DNA from: Marsupella aquatica | Taxonomy: Eukaryota > Marchantiophyta | DNA length: 64,000 nucleotides | Assembly: GCA_973895155.1 (NCBI GenBank) | Contig: OZ316899.1 | Location: 6,324,001 to 6,388,000, forward strand | Direction: 5' to 3' | Shown: positions 47,305-57,643 of the stretch, piece after piece | Numbering within the stretch: position 1 is the first letter of the stretch | How the letters are laid out: each line of letters starts with the position of its first letter | Notes under the pieces: generated by a model | Seen by the model: only the letters and a program-made list of their open reading frames with translations | What the model was told of the DNA's origin: nothing | Databases searched by the model: none | Translations under genes and position numbers: made by a program

Positions 47305-49959
47305 CTAATGCCTGGCACGCTTGCCAGAGCCGCCCGAATGGGAACGGCCATCCCGCTGCCTTCGAAGCCTGTCATTGTCCGCTTTGAGGAGCTGGACCTG
47401 GTCCAGCAGAGATTCGTTCTCTCGCCTCGCCGCGTCCGTCTCCTCTGCTGCCTCCTGACATGCCTCCTCCAGCTGCTGGGCATCGCTCGTCAGTTTACTC
47501 ACCAGCTGGTCCTGCTTCTCGGCCTCGGTTTGGAGCCGCGCCATCTCGGCCTGCAGCGTGGCTATCTCCGTCGCGTCCCGCTGGGCTCGCTCCTCGGCCT
47601 CCTCCAGGTCTTTCTGCCAGGTGACAGCTTGTTTCTTCAAACTGTCAATCTGGTTCCGGAGTCGTGTAATCTCGGCCTCGTTCCCAGCTTTGGCCTGTTC
47701 GGCTAGGGCGGTAAGAGCGTACGCCTTTGCTAACAACTCATCGGCGGCTGCAACCTTGGGTCGTAGTTGCAGAAGCTCAGCCTCTTGAGCCGCCACTTCG
47801 TTCTTTAGGTACACGGACTCCACCCGATACCGCTCTATCCTCTGAAGGGCCTTCGACTGGGCCCGACCTGCCTTTACGGCGGCAACCAACTCCTGATTGA
47901 AGAAACAGGCTACCTTCCGGGCCATGAACTCCCCGGTATCCCGGGCAATTTGATGAGAGAAATCTCCCAGAAGCCCGTTCAGAAACGTACCCTGTACGAA
48001 GAGTTCCGGGTGGTCCAAGTTGTGCCTGTCCGGATTTGGGCACGGGCAGACATCAACACGCGCAGGGGCCGGGGCAGTGACGTCCAGCCCTGGGGACATA
48101 ACGTTGGAAGGGGCTGGAGTGTCCTCCTGCAACGATGTCCGGTTCTCCGGAATTGCCACCGGCGGGTCCTTGGGAGACCCGGGTTCGGGTAAGACCTCTG
48201 CCGTACCAACTTCTGTACTTAGCCCGGCTAGTTGGGTTGCATCAACGGTTGCGATGACCGACCCCTCCGGCGCCTCCTCGGTTACGATTACAGCTATTTG
48301 TGGAGGTGGGGTGGGTGAAGCTGGCGTGTCCACTGGACTTCGGGCCTCGGGTTGGGGCCGTCTCTCCAATGCCGGAAAAACCCACCTAGCTGGGACCAGC
48401 CTTGTAATGTTGATGCGGGGAAGGGTTCGTCGATCAAACCGGGCGTACCACTCAAGAATGATTTTGATATGGCCAGCGAAATACGCCTTCCCGCCAATGT
48501 ACAGCGTCTTCCTTCGCCGCTCCATCTCTTCATGGAATTTCTTAGCGAAGTACGACGCCCATTTCCTAGGTCGATAGTTCTCGACCTGGATAACCTGGGC
48601 GGCGGAGATCTCCCCCCGGGGTTCCATCATGTGGAGAGCGTACCTCTGGAACTCCAGCCGCTCAGCTATCTCGGGCATGAGGCAGGTCCTCATCACGAAC
48701 CCGTTGTCTACTGATCCCTCTGAGGGAAAACTTGAAGATTGGTACTTGGCCCCCTTGCCCCCGGGAGCCCGTGATTCGACTCGATGGTCACCTTCGGGTA
48801 ACCCGAAGATCATCTTGAGCCGTTCTTCTGTGAGGGACATATTCCTTCCCCGCAGCCGAGTCTGTTGATGTACGTCGTCATAATTCTTGACGAATTCTGT
48901 CATGTCCTCCCCGTAGTACCTGCAAGTGTTCCAGGGGAGAGAGGTGAGGTGCTCAAATCCCTGAGTCTTCAGGTACACCGCATGCTTGGGATGGAGGATG
49001 TTGCTATGAACGTTTTCCCCCATGCGGTGCATCGTCACCTTGGCTACGGCTACCGTGGCCAACGGTAACCCGGATGCAGTGGCGGATTCCTTCCTCTTCT
49101 TTCCCCGTGACTGACTCGGGGAAGGTGATACTTCCCCATCCTCCCGATCGGGCCTGGGGAGTGCCACTGCGGTTAGTAACGGGCCCGGGGCGGCCACGGT
49201 CACTATGTTGTCTGCTGGGGCCGCTCCTGGGGTCAGAGCAGGGGGCGGGGACGATATAGTGTCGGCCCCCTGAGCGCTTGTTCCTCTGGGCCGCCTGGTC
49301 AAGGGTGGGGTAGCCTCGTCGTCATCGCTAAGATCCACAGCGTTGATGACGGAGCGTACCTGTGCTGGCTGGGTGATAGGTGGTGGGGTTTGGCTAGGCT
49401 GCGGCTGAGGCTGAAGCTGAAGCTGAGGTTGAGGCTGAAGCTGAGGTTGCATGGGCACGGGTACGGGTACGGGCCCGACTGAGTTGGTCATGTTGGTTGA
49501 TGGCCGAGTTCCCATGAAGCTCTGCAGGTGCTGGTAGAAGTTCTCCGAAGCGAGTGCGGACGCCCTTGTCGAACGGTTGGTACTGGACTCGCCGTTAATG
49601 ACAGCCCGAACCTGGGCAGGGATGTGGTCGAAGTGATGTCGCTGCAGGTCGATTGTACCCGGGATATTGAAGACCTCGTCCGGAAGCCGAAGCAATGCTT
49701 CCCAGAACCCGATATATTTGTCTCCGTTGAAGAAGTACCCAGATACTTCAGCTGGTCGGTAAAGCTCGCTCTAAGACGGGTAGTCAAAGTTAAAGACGTA
49801 GTGGTGTCGTCCTGCTAGGCGGATGGCTCTCTCGTATTCGCGTTCGATCTCGTATCGGCGCGGGTTGGCGTGTTTCAATGAATCGGCCAAGTGCCTTCCG
49901 GTAGATAGGAACTGCGTCCAGAATCGAATGGCCGAGCTGGAGAGGATCGTGTGCGACAT
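47305..49959 (-). pseudogene. LTR ORF, 5' LTR copy (one TAG)
   Basis: 884 codons in one phase from ATG 49959 to 47305, broken only by TAG at 49771-49773, where the sister copy has CAG. The start is chosen because it is the first ATG after the TATA box and is shared by both LTRs. It has no zinc knuckle, protease or RT motif. Composition: globular N half, Gln/Pro repeats (about 49395-49460), acidic and Ser/Pro linker, a second globular block, and a C-terminal Ala/Glu/Leu/Gln coiled coil (about residues 680-870) with a basic end. In the absence of any internal gag it could supply the structural protein; it could also be an accessory ORF like ORF1 of Ogre elements. Confidence 0.8.
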
Positions 49960-50058
49960 TCAGAGGAGATAGTAGTGGCGACCTAGAGAGAACGAGAGAG
50001 CTGGGGTCGAAGCTGGCGCGCGGACTGATGGACTGGTGCACTACAAAGGGTTGGCTCC

Positions 50059-50067
50059 CCTTTTATA
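50059..50067 (-). promoter_or_regulatory. TATA box in the 5' LTR
   Basis: The minus strand reads TATAAAAGG, 100 bases upstream of ATG 49959 and about 360 bases into the LTR, the expected place for the U3/R start. A transcript beginning some 30 bases downstream would have the LTR ORF as its first reading frame. Confidence 0.7.
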
Positions 50068-50697
50068 CTTTGAGGGCTTGTCGATCCCCGACGTCTCCTC
50101 GACGCCCATAGGTTGAACCGCTCACGCTTGTGGTGTACCGGCCACTCCGCCGGTCTGAGTCAGCGTGCGTCAGTGGCCGCTTCCTTAAGTTCGTTATACA
50201 GACCCGAGGGAGGGGCCCCTCCACGCTCGTAACCCGGGTGTGCGAATAGCGACCCGCCGCCAGCCCGAACCTGAAGTCCCCCTTATTGCCTAATGATGTC
50301 CTACCCCTAATAATTACCTAAATACTGTCGTTATGCTAATAATAGCGGCCTAAGACCCACCTAACACGCGTGCCGAGCGCAGTTAGACTGAATCACTCAT
50401 TAACCGCCGTACCGGCGGCGTCACATTAAGTCTGAGGTTCAAGGAAGAATCTCTCCCTTATATATAAGAGAGATCCGCTTAAAAAACTAGATGAAAAGAC
50501 ATGCCTTTTCATTATGTAAAAACTAATAAGGTTAACTAGATAAAAATAACTATACTGTGTGAAAGAGAAGGTCATATCACTTCCTTCCTTTCCTACAAAA
50601 CATGGAAAATGGTCGGAACAAGGGCGGAAATCAAATTTCTGGTTCAACCTCCTTTTGAATATAAATTCCGGTTGAACCTGTTTTTACAGAATCCGGT

Positions 50698-52416
50698 TCA
50701 TCCGTCTTGGTGTTTAACTATGGCTTCAGGAATTTTTGGCTCTTCAGGAATTTCTGGAGTGATATTGGGAGTAGGTGCTTGGCTTTGGAGAGGTTCTATA
50801 ACATAGGTCACTCCTGTGGAGGTAGTAACAATGTTGCCAGGGGGAACCGGGTTGGTAGGATACTTGCCCATGAGGGAAGTCCAATCGAAAGGTCCGGGAG
50901 TGGTGGTAGGAATGGTCCCTGAGGAAGAGGTGAAATCAGGAGCAGTAGTATCAAGAGTGGTAGGTTCTCCTGATAGAGGGGATGGAGAATACTGAACTGG
51001 TGTCTCCCCATCATCCTTAGCCCAGATCTGGTGTAACTCATTCATTTGGCCCAAAATTTCCTTCATTGCATTCAGGCAGTCCTCAAGTTTATCTCCATAG
51101 TCTTGAGAGATACGAATGACAGTAGCAAGGCAAGTAGGACTGGGTACTTTTACAAAGTACTCTCGAAAGAGTTCTGTCTGGACCAAATCTCTACCTCTGG
51201 TGTTCAGGAAAGGGTCCAAACGATCCACTAAATCTTCCAGACTCTCAATGGCTTCTTCCTCCTTACTCCTCTGTCTTCTCTCCTTCAGCTGGTTTTCACA
51301 ATCTGTGAGTCTAACAGACTTCTCCTTGAGGTCCTTTTCCATTCTCTCCACCTTCTCCTTGTTGCCAGCAGTCTGTATTACATGCTCAAAGTTTGCTACT
51401 AATTCTGAGACTGGAACACCTGCTACTCGAGCCATCTTGGCCAGGTTCTGTTCCATGATACCCATCTTCACTTGTATTGCCTCCATCTCTCGCTGGATGA
51501 CTGAGAAATGATTCTGAGAGGATTCTGAGAGCGAACCGGAAGTAGGAATAGAGGTGCTGGCCAGTTGAACCGGATTCCCTCCTAAAGTTAACTTACGGCG
51601 CTTGGGAGGTTCAACAACTTGTACCTCTGCTTCCTCTTCGTCCTCCTCTGTATCCTCTACCTTAACAAACTCTGGATCTGGGACTCCATAAAGGACATAA
51701 CTGTTCTTTGTCCCCAAAAGATTCTTCTCCTGTTTGAACAGGACTCCTGCTTGGGCATACAAATGAATCACGTAGGAAGACAAGGGGGTGGCCGATTTCC
51801 CATTGAGATTAGTTGCCAGCTTCTGTATCACATCATACAGGATGGTAGCCCAAGAAATAGTCTTCCCCTTGTAGAGGGCAGCAATGATAGTGCTCCCTAC
51901 TCTCTGGATGACTCGTTTTGGTTTCTCTGGGTATAACAGGGGAACCAGGAAAGCCAATACCCTTCTCAAGTCTCCATCTATGCACTGATTAACACTCCAT
52001 CCTTCTTTCTTGTCCATCTTTCCTGCAAAGTAATCTATGGTGAGGTTCTCTCCTCGGGGAAGTAGACCAGAGCCATCTGTACGCACTTGGTAAGCTTTGC
52101 CAATAGCCTCTTTGGTCCAAAGCTTAGGTTGGGCTCTGATGGTATTAGAAAACTCACTTGGGATTTCTCCAGTGAGTATCTCTCGGATAACATCTTCACT
52201 CTGTCATGCCCAGGTCATCAGAAGTAGGTTGTGGCATCCCATCCTCTCTAGATCAGTCCGCAACCTCTCCTTCTCTTCTGGTCCGGTTGGTAGTACAGGT
52301 CTTAGAGGCTTCAAAGCAATAGGTAAATCCTTCCTCTTAGACCGTCGAACCTCGCTCTTGACAGGGGTAGTGTCCGCCTTCGCCTTCTCAGCAGATTGGG
52401 GTCTTTGGTTCCTCAT
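50698..52416 (-). pseudogene. ORF of the probable solo LTR (plant-transposon-protein type)
   Basis: 573 codons from ATG 52416 to 50698 in one phase, with one TGA at 52204-52206. The central region (RRVLAFLVPLLYPEKPKRV, AATILYD-like ISWATILYDVIQKLATNL, TPLSSYVIHLYAQAGVL) resembles the 'putative plant transposon protein' domain seen in Tat/Ogre-associated ORFs. A helical Glu/Lys/Gln segment and a Thr/Pro-rich tail follow. It parallels the LTR ORFs at 35278-36612 and 47305-49959 in order, though sequence identity is low by eye. No nuclease, polymerase or protease motif. Confidence 0.6.
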
Positions 52417-53072
52417 GGTGGCTCAACCGGTTCTCGTCAGGGTGAAATCCGGTTCAGAGCGGAAGCCGGTTCAGACGTCTGGCCTTCCTTTTCCAAGATC
52501 GAAACCTATTTACTTCCCCAGCCTTCCCTCCCTTTACAGGAGTAGGCTGCCACCTCACACGATTCAGTCAATTCTCTCCTATACCATGCACTCACAGAGT
52601 TATCAAGAATGGTCCTCTCATCCGGACCAAAGACCCTCAACCAGACGGAAGAGATTCCTCACACTACAGCGTCGTCGCATCACTATTCGCTCGGGAGCTC
52701 AAGACTTACTTCGTTCAGCCTTGAGAGGTGTGAGGAGAGGAAAGCCGGTTCAGCCTGTTTTGGTCTCAGATTCGGCTACAGGCTGATCCAAGACTTATGG
52801 TTTAATGGTTAAGTCGCTCCTTGCATTGAGATCCTCTGGTGGAATGGACCAGACTTAGATCATTAGGGAAACCGGTTCCACGGGTTGGGGAGGTTAAAAC
52901 GGCTTTCTTCTGTCGAACCGGCCATCTCAACCAAGCAACTTTTCCGGTTAGCACCTTAAAGTGCTCATAGGAGGCTAACAGGTCTAAAAGGTCATAAGAT
53001 TTAGTGTTTCCAAGGGTTAAAATTTTAAAATTTCCCTTATTTCTCCTTTTACCAAATAAACATCATCTCATA

Positions 53073-54897
53073 GCAGGGGTAGGGGTAAATTGGGGCACCC
53101 TCCTTGATTGCTTTGCCGCACCCTCTAAGGGCACAGACGCCTCATAATCATCTCCCTCCTCTCCCTCGCCATCCTCTCCTTCTTCACCATCACCCTCCTC
53201 CTCACCCTCACCCTCCTCACTCTCGCCCTCCTCTCCCTCATCAAACCCTGTCTCCTCATCCTGCACAATACATAAGTAGGGTTAAATTGCATTTGAAAAC
53301 ATAGTTCCTTGAAAGCTCTCTAATATTGACTACAACCAAAAACAATTTGAATCTATATAGGGCCAATTCAACACCAATTACCTCTCCCAGCTCCTCCTCA
53401 AGGTGGAGCTTAAGAACTCGGGGTCCATCCCTCTTTGCTAACTCCCTCTCTGACGGCCCAATAGGTCGACCCCAGTCCTGCTCCTACCACATCACAATAC
53501 CAAACGAGAAACCCATTAGCATGAAAACTAGTCTTTGCATTGGCCCAACTTTTCCCAATTCTTGTAAGGGGTCCCATGCCTTCTTAGGGTACTGAAGAAT
53601 GCAAACCCCTACCCCTACCGTACTCCTAAAGTGGAATTGAGTGAAAAAGCAACATTTAAAAAAACTCGTTGTTCTTACGAAGGGTCCGATGCCGCTTCCG
53701 ATACTTAAAGCAATGGAACAGTATCGGATCCCGGTAACCCTAAATGGCATAACAATAGGTCCGATACTAGGTCCGATGCTAAAAGCTTTGGATGAGTATC
53801 GGACAGAACAGTCCCGAGAGCAAAAAACATCGGGCTGAAATGGCATAAAGGCATTCGGTAGCAGAAATTGAGTCACTCTTTGCAAGAGAAGGTCAGGTGG
53901 TCGGGGGGAGGAGCTAGGGAGGAGGGAGAAGGCACTTACGAACTCTGCTTTCAGTCGATTGGAGCCTCCTTGCCCCATGCGGTGAGTGAAGATGGGCCAC
54001 CCTTGGACTCGCTCCAATGCTTTGATGATGTCTTTGGGTGGCTCTTTTAATCGTACTGCTTGAGCTCCCCACTGCAGTAGGTTCTGTTGGAGGGGGAGGA
54101 TGTCAATTTCCTCCCCAACCTTCCGCTTCTCCTCTGCCAAGCTGATTTTGTGGTCCCACTTTCTCTTTTTTTTGCCAGGCTCGGATTGCTAATTCCTCCT
54201 CAAGCCAAGCTGCCCACTCATCTGGGGAGAGCACATCTGGACAGCCCTGCTCCCTGATCACCTCTAAATCAATCGTCAAATCAGCAAGGTACTTCCTGAA
54301 CTTCTCTCTTTAATGATTTTGCATGTCTGAAAGTGAAGCTGATATCCTCTTATTCAAGAACCTGTCATCAAGGTAGGCCCCATTCTTGAATCGCTCCTTC
54401 ACTTGCTCTCAAATTCAACCTTTCTCCTCCTTAGTCTTCCTTCCCTAGTAATCTAATGGCCCCAAATTGGCCTTCACCACCTGCTTGAACTGGCTGCAGA
54501 AGAGATTGTATCCTCTTGGCATTGGGGAGCCACCTGAGTTTAGGGCTAGCTCAGGCCTCAGAGCTCTCTCAGCTTCCTTTCGCTTTAGCTCCTCCACTCT
54601 CTTCTTCTCAGCCTCCTTAGCTGCCTTGCGAAGCTTCCTCTCTCTTTTTCGGGGAGAGAGGGATTCCTCACCATCTTCCCTGCCTCTCTCTGCCTCCTTT
54701 CGCTTCTTCTTTGTAGCTTTCTCTGCAGCAATGGTTGCAGTCGCAGCTTTCTCTGCCTCAATCTTGGATCCATCAATCAAGGTCTGAAGAAGTGGCACAA
54801 CTCTCTTTGCATCCTCAACACTTAGCCTTGCCCTACTCATAAAAATCTCCCTCATACTCATCATAGGGCCGAGAGGGTCCAGCCCCGTCCCCACCAC
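53073..54897 (-). pseudogene. TNPA-like CACTA gene, 5' exons
   Basis: From ATG 54897: a Lys/Glu-rich helical segment (RKEAERGREDGEES), then YNLFCSQFKQVVKANLGPLDY and, past several in-frame stops, a segment ending LSPDEWAAWLEEEL, resembling the Transposase_24 / TNPA type of plant CACTA proteins. The following exons can be traced by GT-AG sites: donor GTAAGTG near 53937, acceptor TTCTTCAG near 53594, donor GTAATTGG near 53378 and acceptor TTGTGCAG near 53262. The last exon is an acidic Glu/Gly run (53258-53140). Stops: TAG near 54445, two TGA near 54418-54412, TAA near 54312 and TAG near 53483. Most fit C-to-T or G-to-A changes. DNA-binding regulator is the family role. Confidence 0.55.
53680..53812. 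repeat. TCCGAT motif cluster in a TNPA-gene intron
   Basis: Copies of GTCCGATGC, TCCGATAC, TATCGGATCC and TATCGGACA within 130 bases, lying in the intron between donor 53937 and acceptor 53594. Same motif as 36975-37285. Confidence 0.65.
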
Positions 54898-54984
54898 CTG
54901 ATCCTCCTCCCACCATGTATCTCTCCTTGTCCACCAACGTCTACCTGAGCCTCTCGGCCTCGCAAAACACGGAATGCAAAGCTC

Positions 54985-55200
54985 GGCCCGATGCCCAGAT
55001 CTTCACATCTGCATCGGGACTTATTTTTTGAAAACAGGTCTGTCGTTTCTGATACTTTATGCAATGCAATGTCCGAAGTCAAAAGCATTGGACCTACAAT
55101 CGGACCTTCCAATTGGTTTTGCTTTGGACCCCTCCTTGCTTTTCTTTCTCCTGCTTTTACAATGTTGCTTCTGTTTGTTTTAGTATCGGACCCCTCGATC
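54985..55200. repeat. TCCGAT/CATCGG motif cluster upstream of the divergent genes
   Basis: CCCGATGCC, GCATCGGGA, GTCCGAAGTC...AAAAGCATTGGACC, AATCGGACC and TATCGGACCCC within about 210 bases, 90-300 bases upstream of the minus-strand ATG 54897. Could be a transposase-binding or promoter region. Confidence 0.6.
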
Positions 55201-55239
55201 AGCTATAACGGATTCCATGTTTTGGTCCCATAGGAGGTC

Positions 55240-56264
55240 AAATCTATTTACTTTGGGTTTAGTTTGGGTGTTTGGGTTTGTATGTGGAGCATGGAATTAA
55301 GTAATGGGGTGGGGTAATAGAAGGGAGTGTTGTAATCACTTTTTGGTGGTCGTTTTTGAATATATCAGGTTTTTTTAGGTAACACCGTGAACGGGATGGC
55401 ATATTGTGTATATGTTACCCGACCTCTTGCAAGTTCCTTCTTCGCAACTACAATTTTGGGGTTAGTTCATGACTTTGTATTTCCTAAGATAACTGAAATA
55501 TGGTTGTGATTGCATGCTTGATTTATTGCACCCTAATTTTATAAAGCTAAGCTGTATAGTAATGTTATTATAGGGCCTTAACTTGCTCAACATTCAGTGA
55601 TGGATGCAAGGATAAGTCAAGGTGTTTTGGCTAGTAACTGGTACCTAGATTTACTCTTTTACTATAATTGATCCCAATTCTCTTTGAAGGACTTTAGGGC
55701 TTTGAGGGGTTTTGGGATTTATCGGTATAGGGTTTTAATACATAGGATATTGTTAGACATTTTTTGAGGATAATGTTAAGCCTTTGTTACGCTAATGGTT
55801 GTGATTGGATTTTATGTGCAGTACCTAGGTTTTGATCGAGGGGTAGCTAGGTTTGTTTTTTTGGGTTGAGGGGGGTAGCTAGGTAGGGTTTTGTTCTTGG
55901 ACAATGCACTATGCACAGTGTGAGACCGCGCATCCATGAGGTATGATGTAATTCCCCGGCCCATCCATCCATTTTCGATTGGAACATTGAGGCCTGCTTT
56001 GGCAAGTTTGATATATCGTGTGCCAAAAGTCAGTCAAGTACTGTTTTGCATTTATGCAGCATTTGTGTAACCATATTCATCTCCACCCTGCAGAGATTTT
56101 GGATATCCCACACCTTGTGTGTAGAGAATACAGCCCAGTAGGCACGGCAAAGCGCGGGTATCATTGAGGTAGGGCAATTGATGTTTATATATCTCTTTAA
56201 TTGTGGGTTTAAACATGATAAGTTGTTGAATCCGCCTTACATGTTGGATGTGTATGATATGTAG
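55240..56264. other. Non-coding region upstream of the + strand CACTA exons
   Basis: About 1 kb, AT-rich, with no reading frame or repeat I recognise. Probably 5' leader or promoter of the + strand genes. Confidence 0.5.
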
Positions 56265-56496
56265 ATGTCTACATCCAATAGTTCCACGTCGGATTCAGAC
56301 TCAGACACGAGGTCGTCAGAGGGGGAGGTTCCTCCACCCCCTCCTCTTGAGCGTCCTCGTGCTCCACGAGGGCCCATACCTTGCTGGTGTGTGAGATGCA
56401 AGGGACTTGTGGTCCGACATTCCTGGGAGACGTGTGAGCACATTGAGAACTATGGCCGTCATGAGGGTGATACGCCAGGGTACTTGCCTAGCCAAG
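56265..56496 (+). CDS. N-terminal zinc-finger exon of CACTA transposase type
   Basis: From ATG 56265: an acidic Ser/Asp N terminus, a Pro run, then PCWCVRCKGLVVRHSWETCE with HIENYG, a CxxC...H type finger seen at the start of CACTA transposases. It ends at a candidate donor (CAA|GTAATATAC near 56496). Likely acceptors are CTGAAGTAG near 56586 or TATGCAG near 57644. It has the same orientation as the TNP2 exons downstream. Confidence 0.6.
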
Positions 56497-56808
56497 TAAT
56501 ATACATGTCTCCCCTTTAATTCCATTCATGAAACTCCAATTGGGCTTGCATTTAAATAACACTAATTTATTGTGTGCTGAAGTAGGTGCCCCGTAGACCC
56601 CCACCTCCTTTGGTTGATGAGGCTGTGTGGCTAGAAGGATTCCTAGCAAAGGCTAGAGACTTGCTTGCAGCCCCCCTGCCCATCCTCCTCTTAGCCCCCC
56701 ATACATGAGCATGTACAGGGAGAACCAGTATCTCGGCCAGAGGTTGGGACTTCAAGAGTCCTACGTACACAAGCACGGTCTCATAGACGTAGACGGCAGT
56801 ACGAGTCT

Positions 56809-57516
56809 GTGGACCACATAGACATCAGAGAGGGGGTGTTAGGTAGTGATCGTCCTCCAACAAATGTAGATTACATTGGCATTGAGGGCCGATTTGGAGT
56901 ATCCTATCTCACTGGCAGGGCTGCAGACGTTTTGAAAGACTTTTCTCCCAGTGTCTTCAAATTTCCAGATTACATTCCTATTGATGAACCTGTGGAGATA
57001 TGGGGCCGTCCTTGGATAGTGAAGGAGTCCTCTATTGGTGCTAATATAGGATATGGTCTATATGCTTTGGAAGACATTGTTGTCCCTCCAAAGCCATGGA
57101 GACGTGGCTACGATGGAGAGCACCTTCTCCCTTATATTGGGGTTGTATATAACGCAAAGAGTTGGAACATTTTGTTGCGTCAACACCCAAGTTGGGGGGT
57201 GTATGCATTGAGGATGGACTCAGACCCAGACGAGGTGTTCACTAGGCCGTGGCATTGTTGGATGATTGATGGTGACCCCGTTAGGAATGGAAATTTTGCA
57301 GGATACATCAATAGTACCATAGGTAGAGGTAGAGATTTGGAGGATAATGTAGAGTGGATCCAAATGTTTGGTCCACCTAGAGACCCATATTTTGTGAAAC
57401 ATATGGATGACCACATCATGACAGTGGCCATTAGGACCATTAGAGTGGGAGAGGAGTTATTGTGTGATTATGACTGGGATGCACCAAAATTGTCTCTACG
57501 TTCTCGTCCAACTTAG
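56809..57516 (+). CDS. SET-domain protein inside the CACTA element
   Basis: 235 residues from GTG 56809; the phase is open upstream to about 56693, so the true start or splice site is uncertain. Visible SET-domain features: IGYGLYALEDI (about residues 80-90, the GxG entry that binds S-adenosylmethionine in this fold), HLLPYIGVVY, GNFAGYINST (about 164-173, where typical domains have NHSCxPN) and IRVGEELLCDYDW (about 214-226, the ELxxDY element). Family role: protein lysine methyltransferase. The NHSC-type motif is reduced to INST and no post-SET Cys cluster follows, so activity is uncertain. It is uninterrupted by stops, unlike most of its neighbours. It stops at TAG 57514-57516, 128 bases before the first TNP2 exon. 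Confidence 0.7.
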   Translation: MDHIDIREGVLGSDRPPTNVDYIGIEGRFGVSYLTGRAADVLKDFSPSVFKFPDYIPIDEPVEIWGRPWIVKESSIGANIGYGLYALEDIVVPPKPWRRGYDGEHLLPYIGVVYNAKSWNILLRQHPSWGVYALRMDSDPDEVFTRPWHCWMIDGDPVRNGNFAGYINSTIGRGRDLEDNVEWIQMFGPPRDPYFVKHMDDHIMTVAIRTIRVGEELLCDYDWDAPKLSLRSRPT

Positions 57517-57643
57517 TTTCTTGGGCTTACATATATATATCTCTGAAATTTATTTTCCATTTCTAATGTTGGATTAATGAGATTGTTGGCAAGATTGATG
57601 TTGATGACATTACATGGACGTTGTATGATAGAACCAATATGCA

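Larger units (their letters stand above)
38990..50425 (-). mobile_element. Ty3/gypsy element with 4.0-kb LTRs that carry an ORF
   Basis: Complete insertion: target duplication TTAAG at 38985-38989 and 50426-50430, LTRs 38990-43004 (3') and 46409-50425 (5'), internal region 43005-46408 with pol on the minus strand. Integrase and RT resemble the Tat/Athila/Ogre branch (WGIDYIGPF), which is known for long LTRs. The internal 3.4 kb has no recognisable gag or protease; the only other large ORF lies inside each LTR. By eye the LTRs differ at roughly three to four dozen positions in 4 kb, nearly all transitions, so insertion is fairly recent. Confidence 0.93.
46409..50425 (-). repeat. 5' LTR of the long-LTR gypsy (4017 bp)
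   Basis: Direct repeat of 38990-43004, followed by TTAAG at 50426-50430. On the minus strand the order is about 360 bases of U3, the TATA box (50059-50067), ATG at 49959, the ORF to 47305, and then about 0.9 kb of non-coding sequence to the primer site. Confidence 0.95.
38139..53072 (-). mobile_element. Probable solo LTR of a long-LTR gypsy element (3.5 kb)
   Basis: An insertion flanked by GCAGG (38134-38138 and 53073-53077). Without the nested element (38990-50430) it is about 3.5 kb. It carries one minus-strand ORF (52416-50698) of the LTR-ORF type and no pol, so a solo LTR fits best. The left end begins TGTAGAG; the right end reads CTCATA rather than CA, so the ends are not perfect TG/CA. 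Removing it restores the CACTA gene frame. The stretches 38141-38984 and 52420-53060 are non-coding. Confidence 0.65.

Noticed and set aside
53106-53266. Acidic Glu/Gly run as a separate small protein
   Set aside because: It is bounded by a splice acceptor and continues in frame into the TNPA-like C terminus; it is an exon, not a gene.
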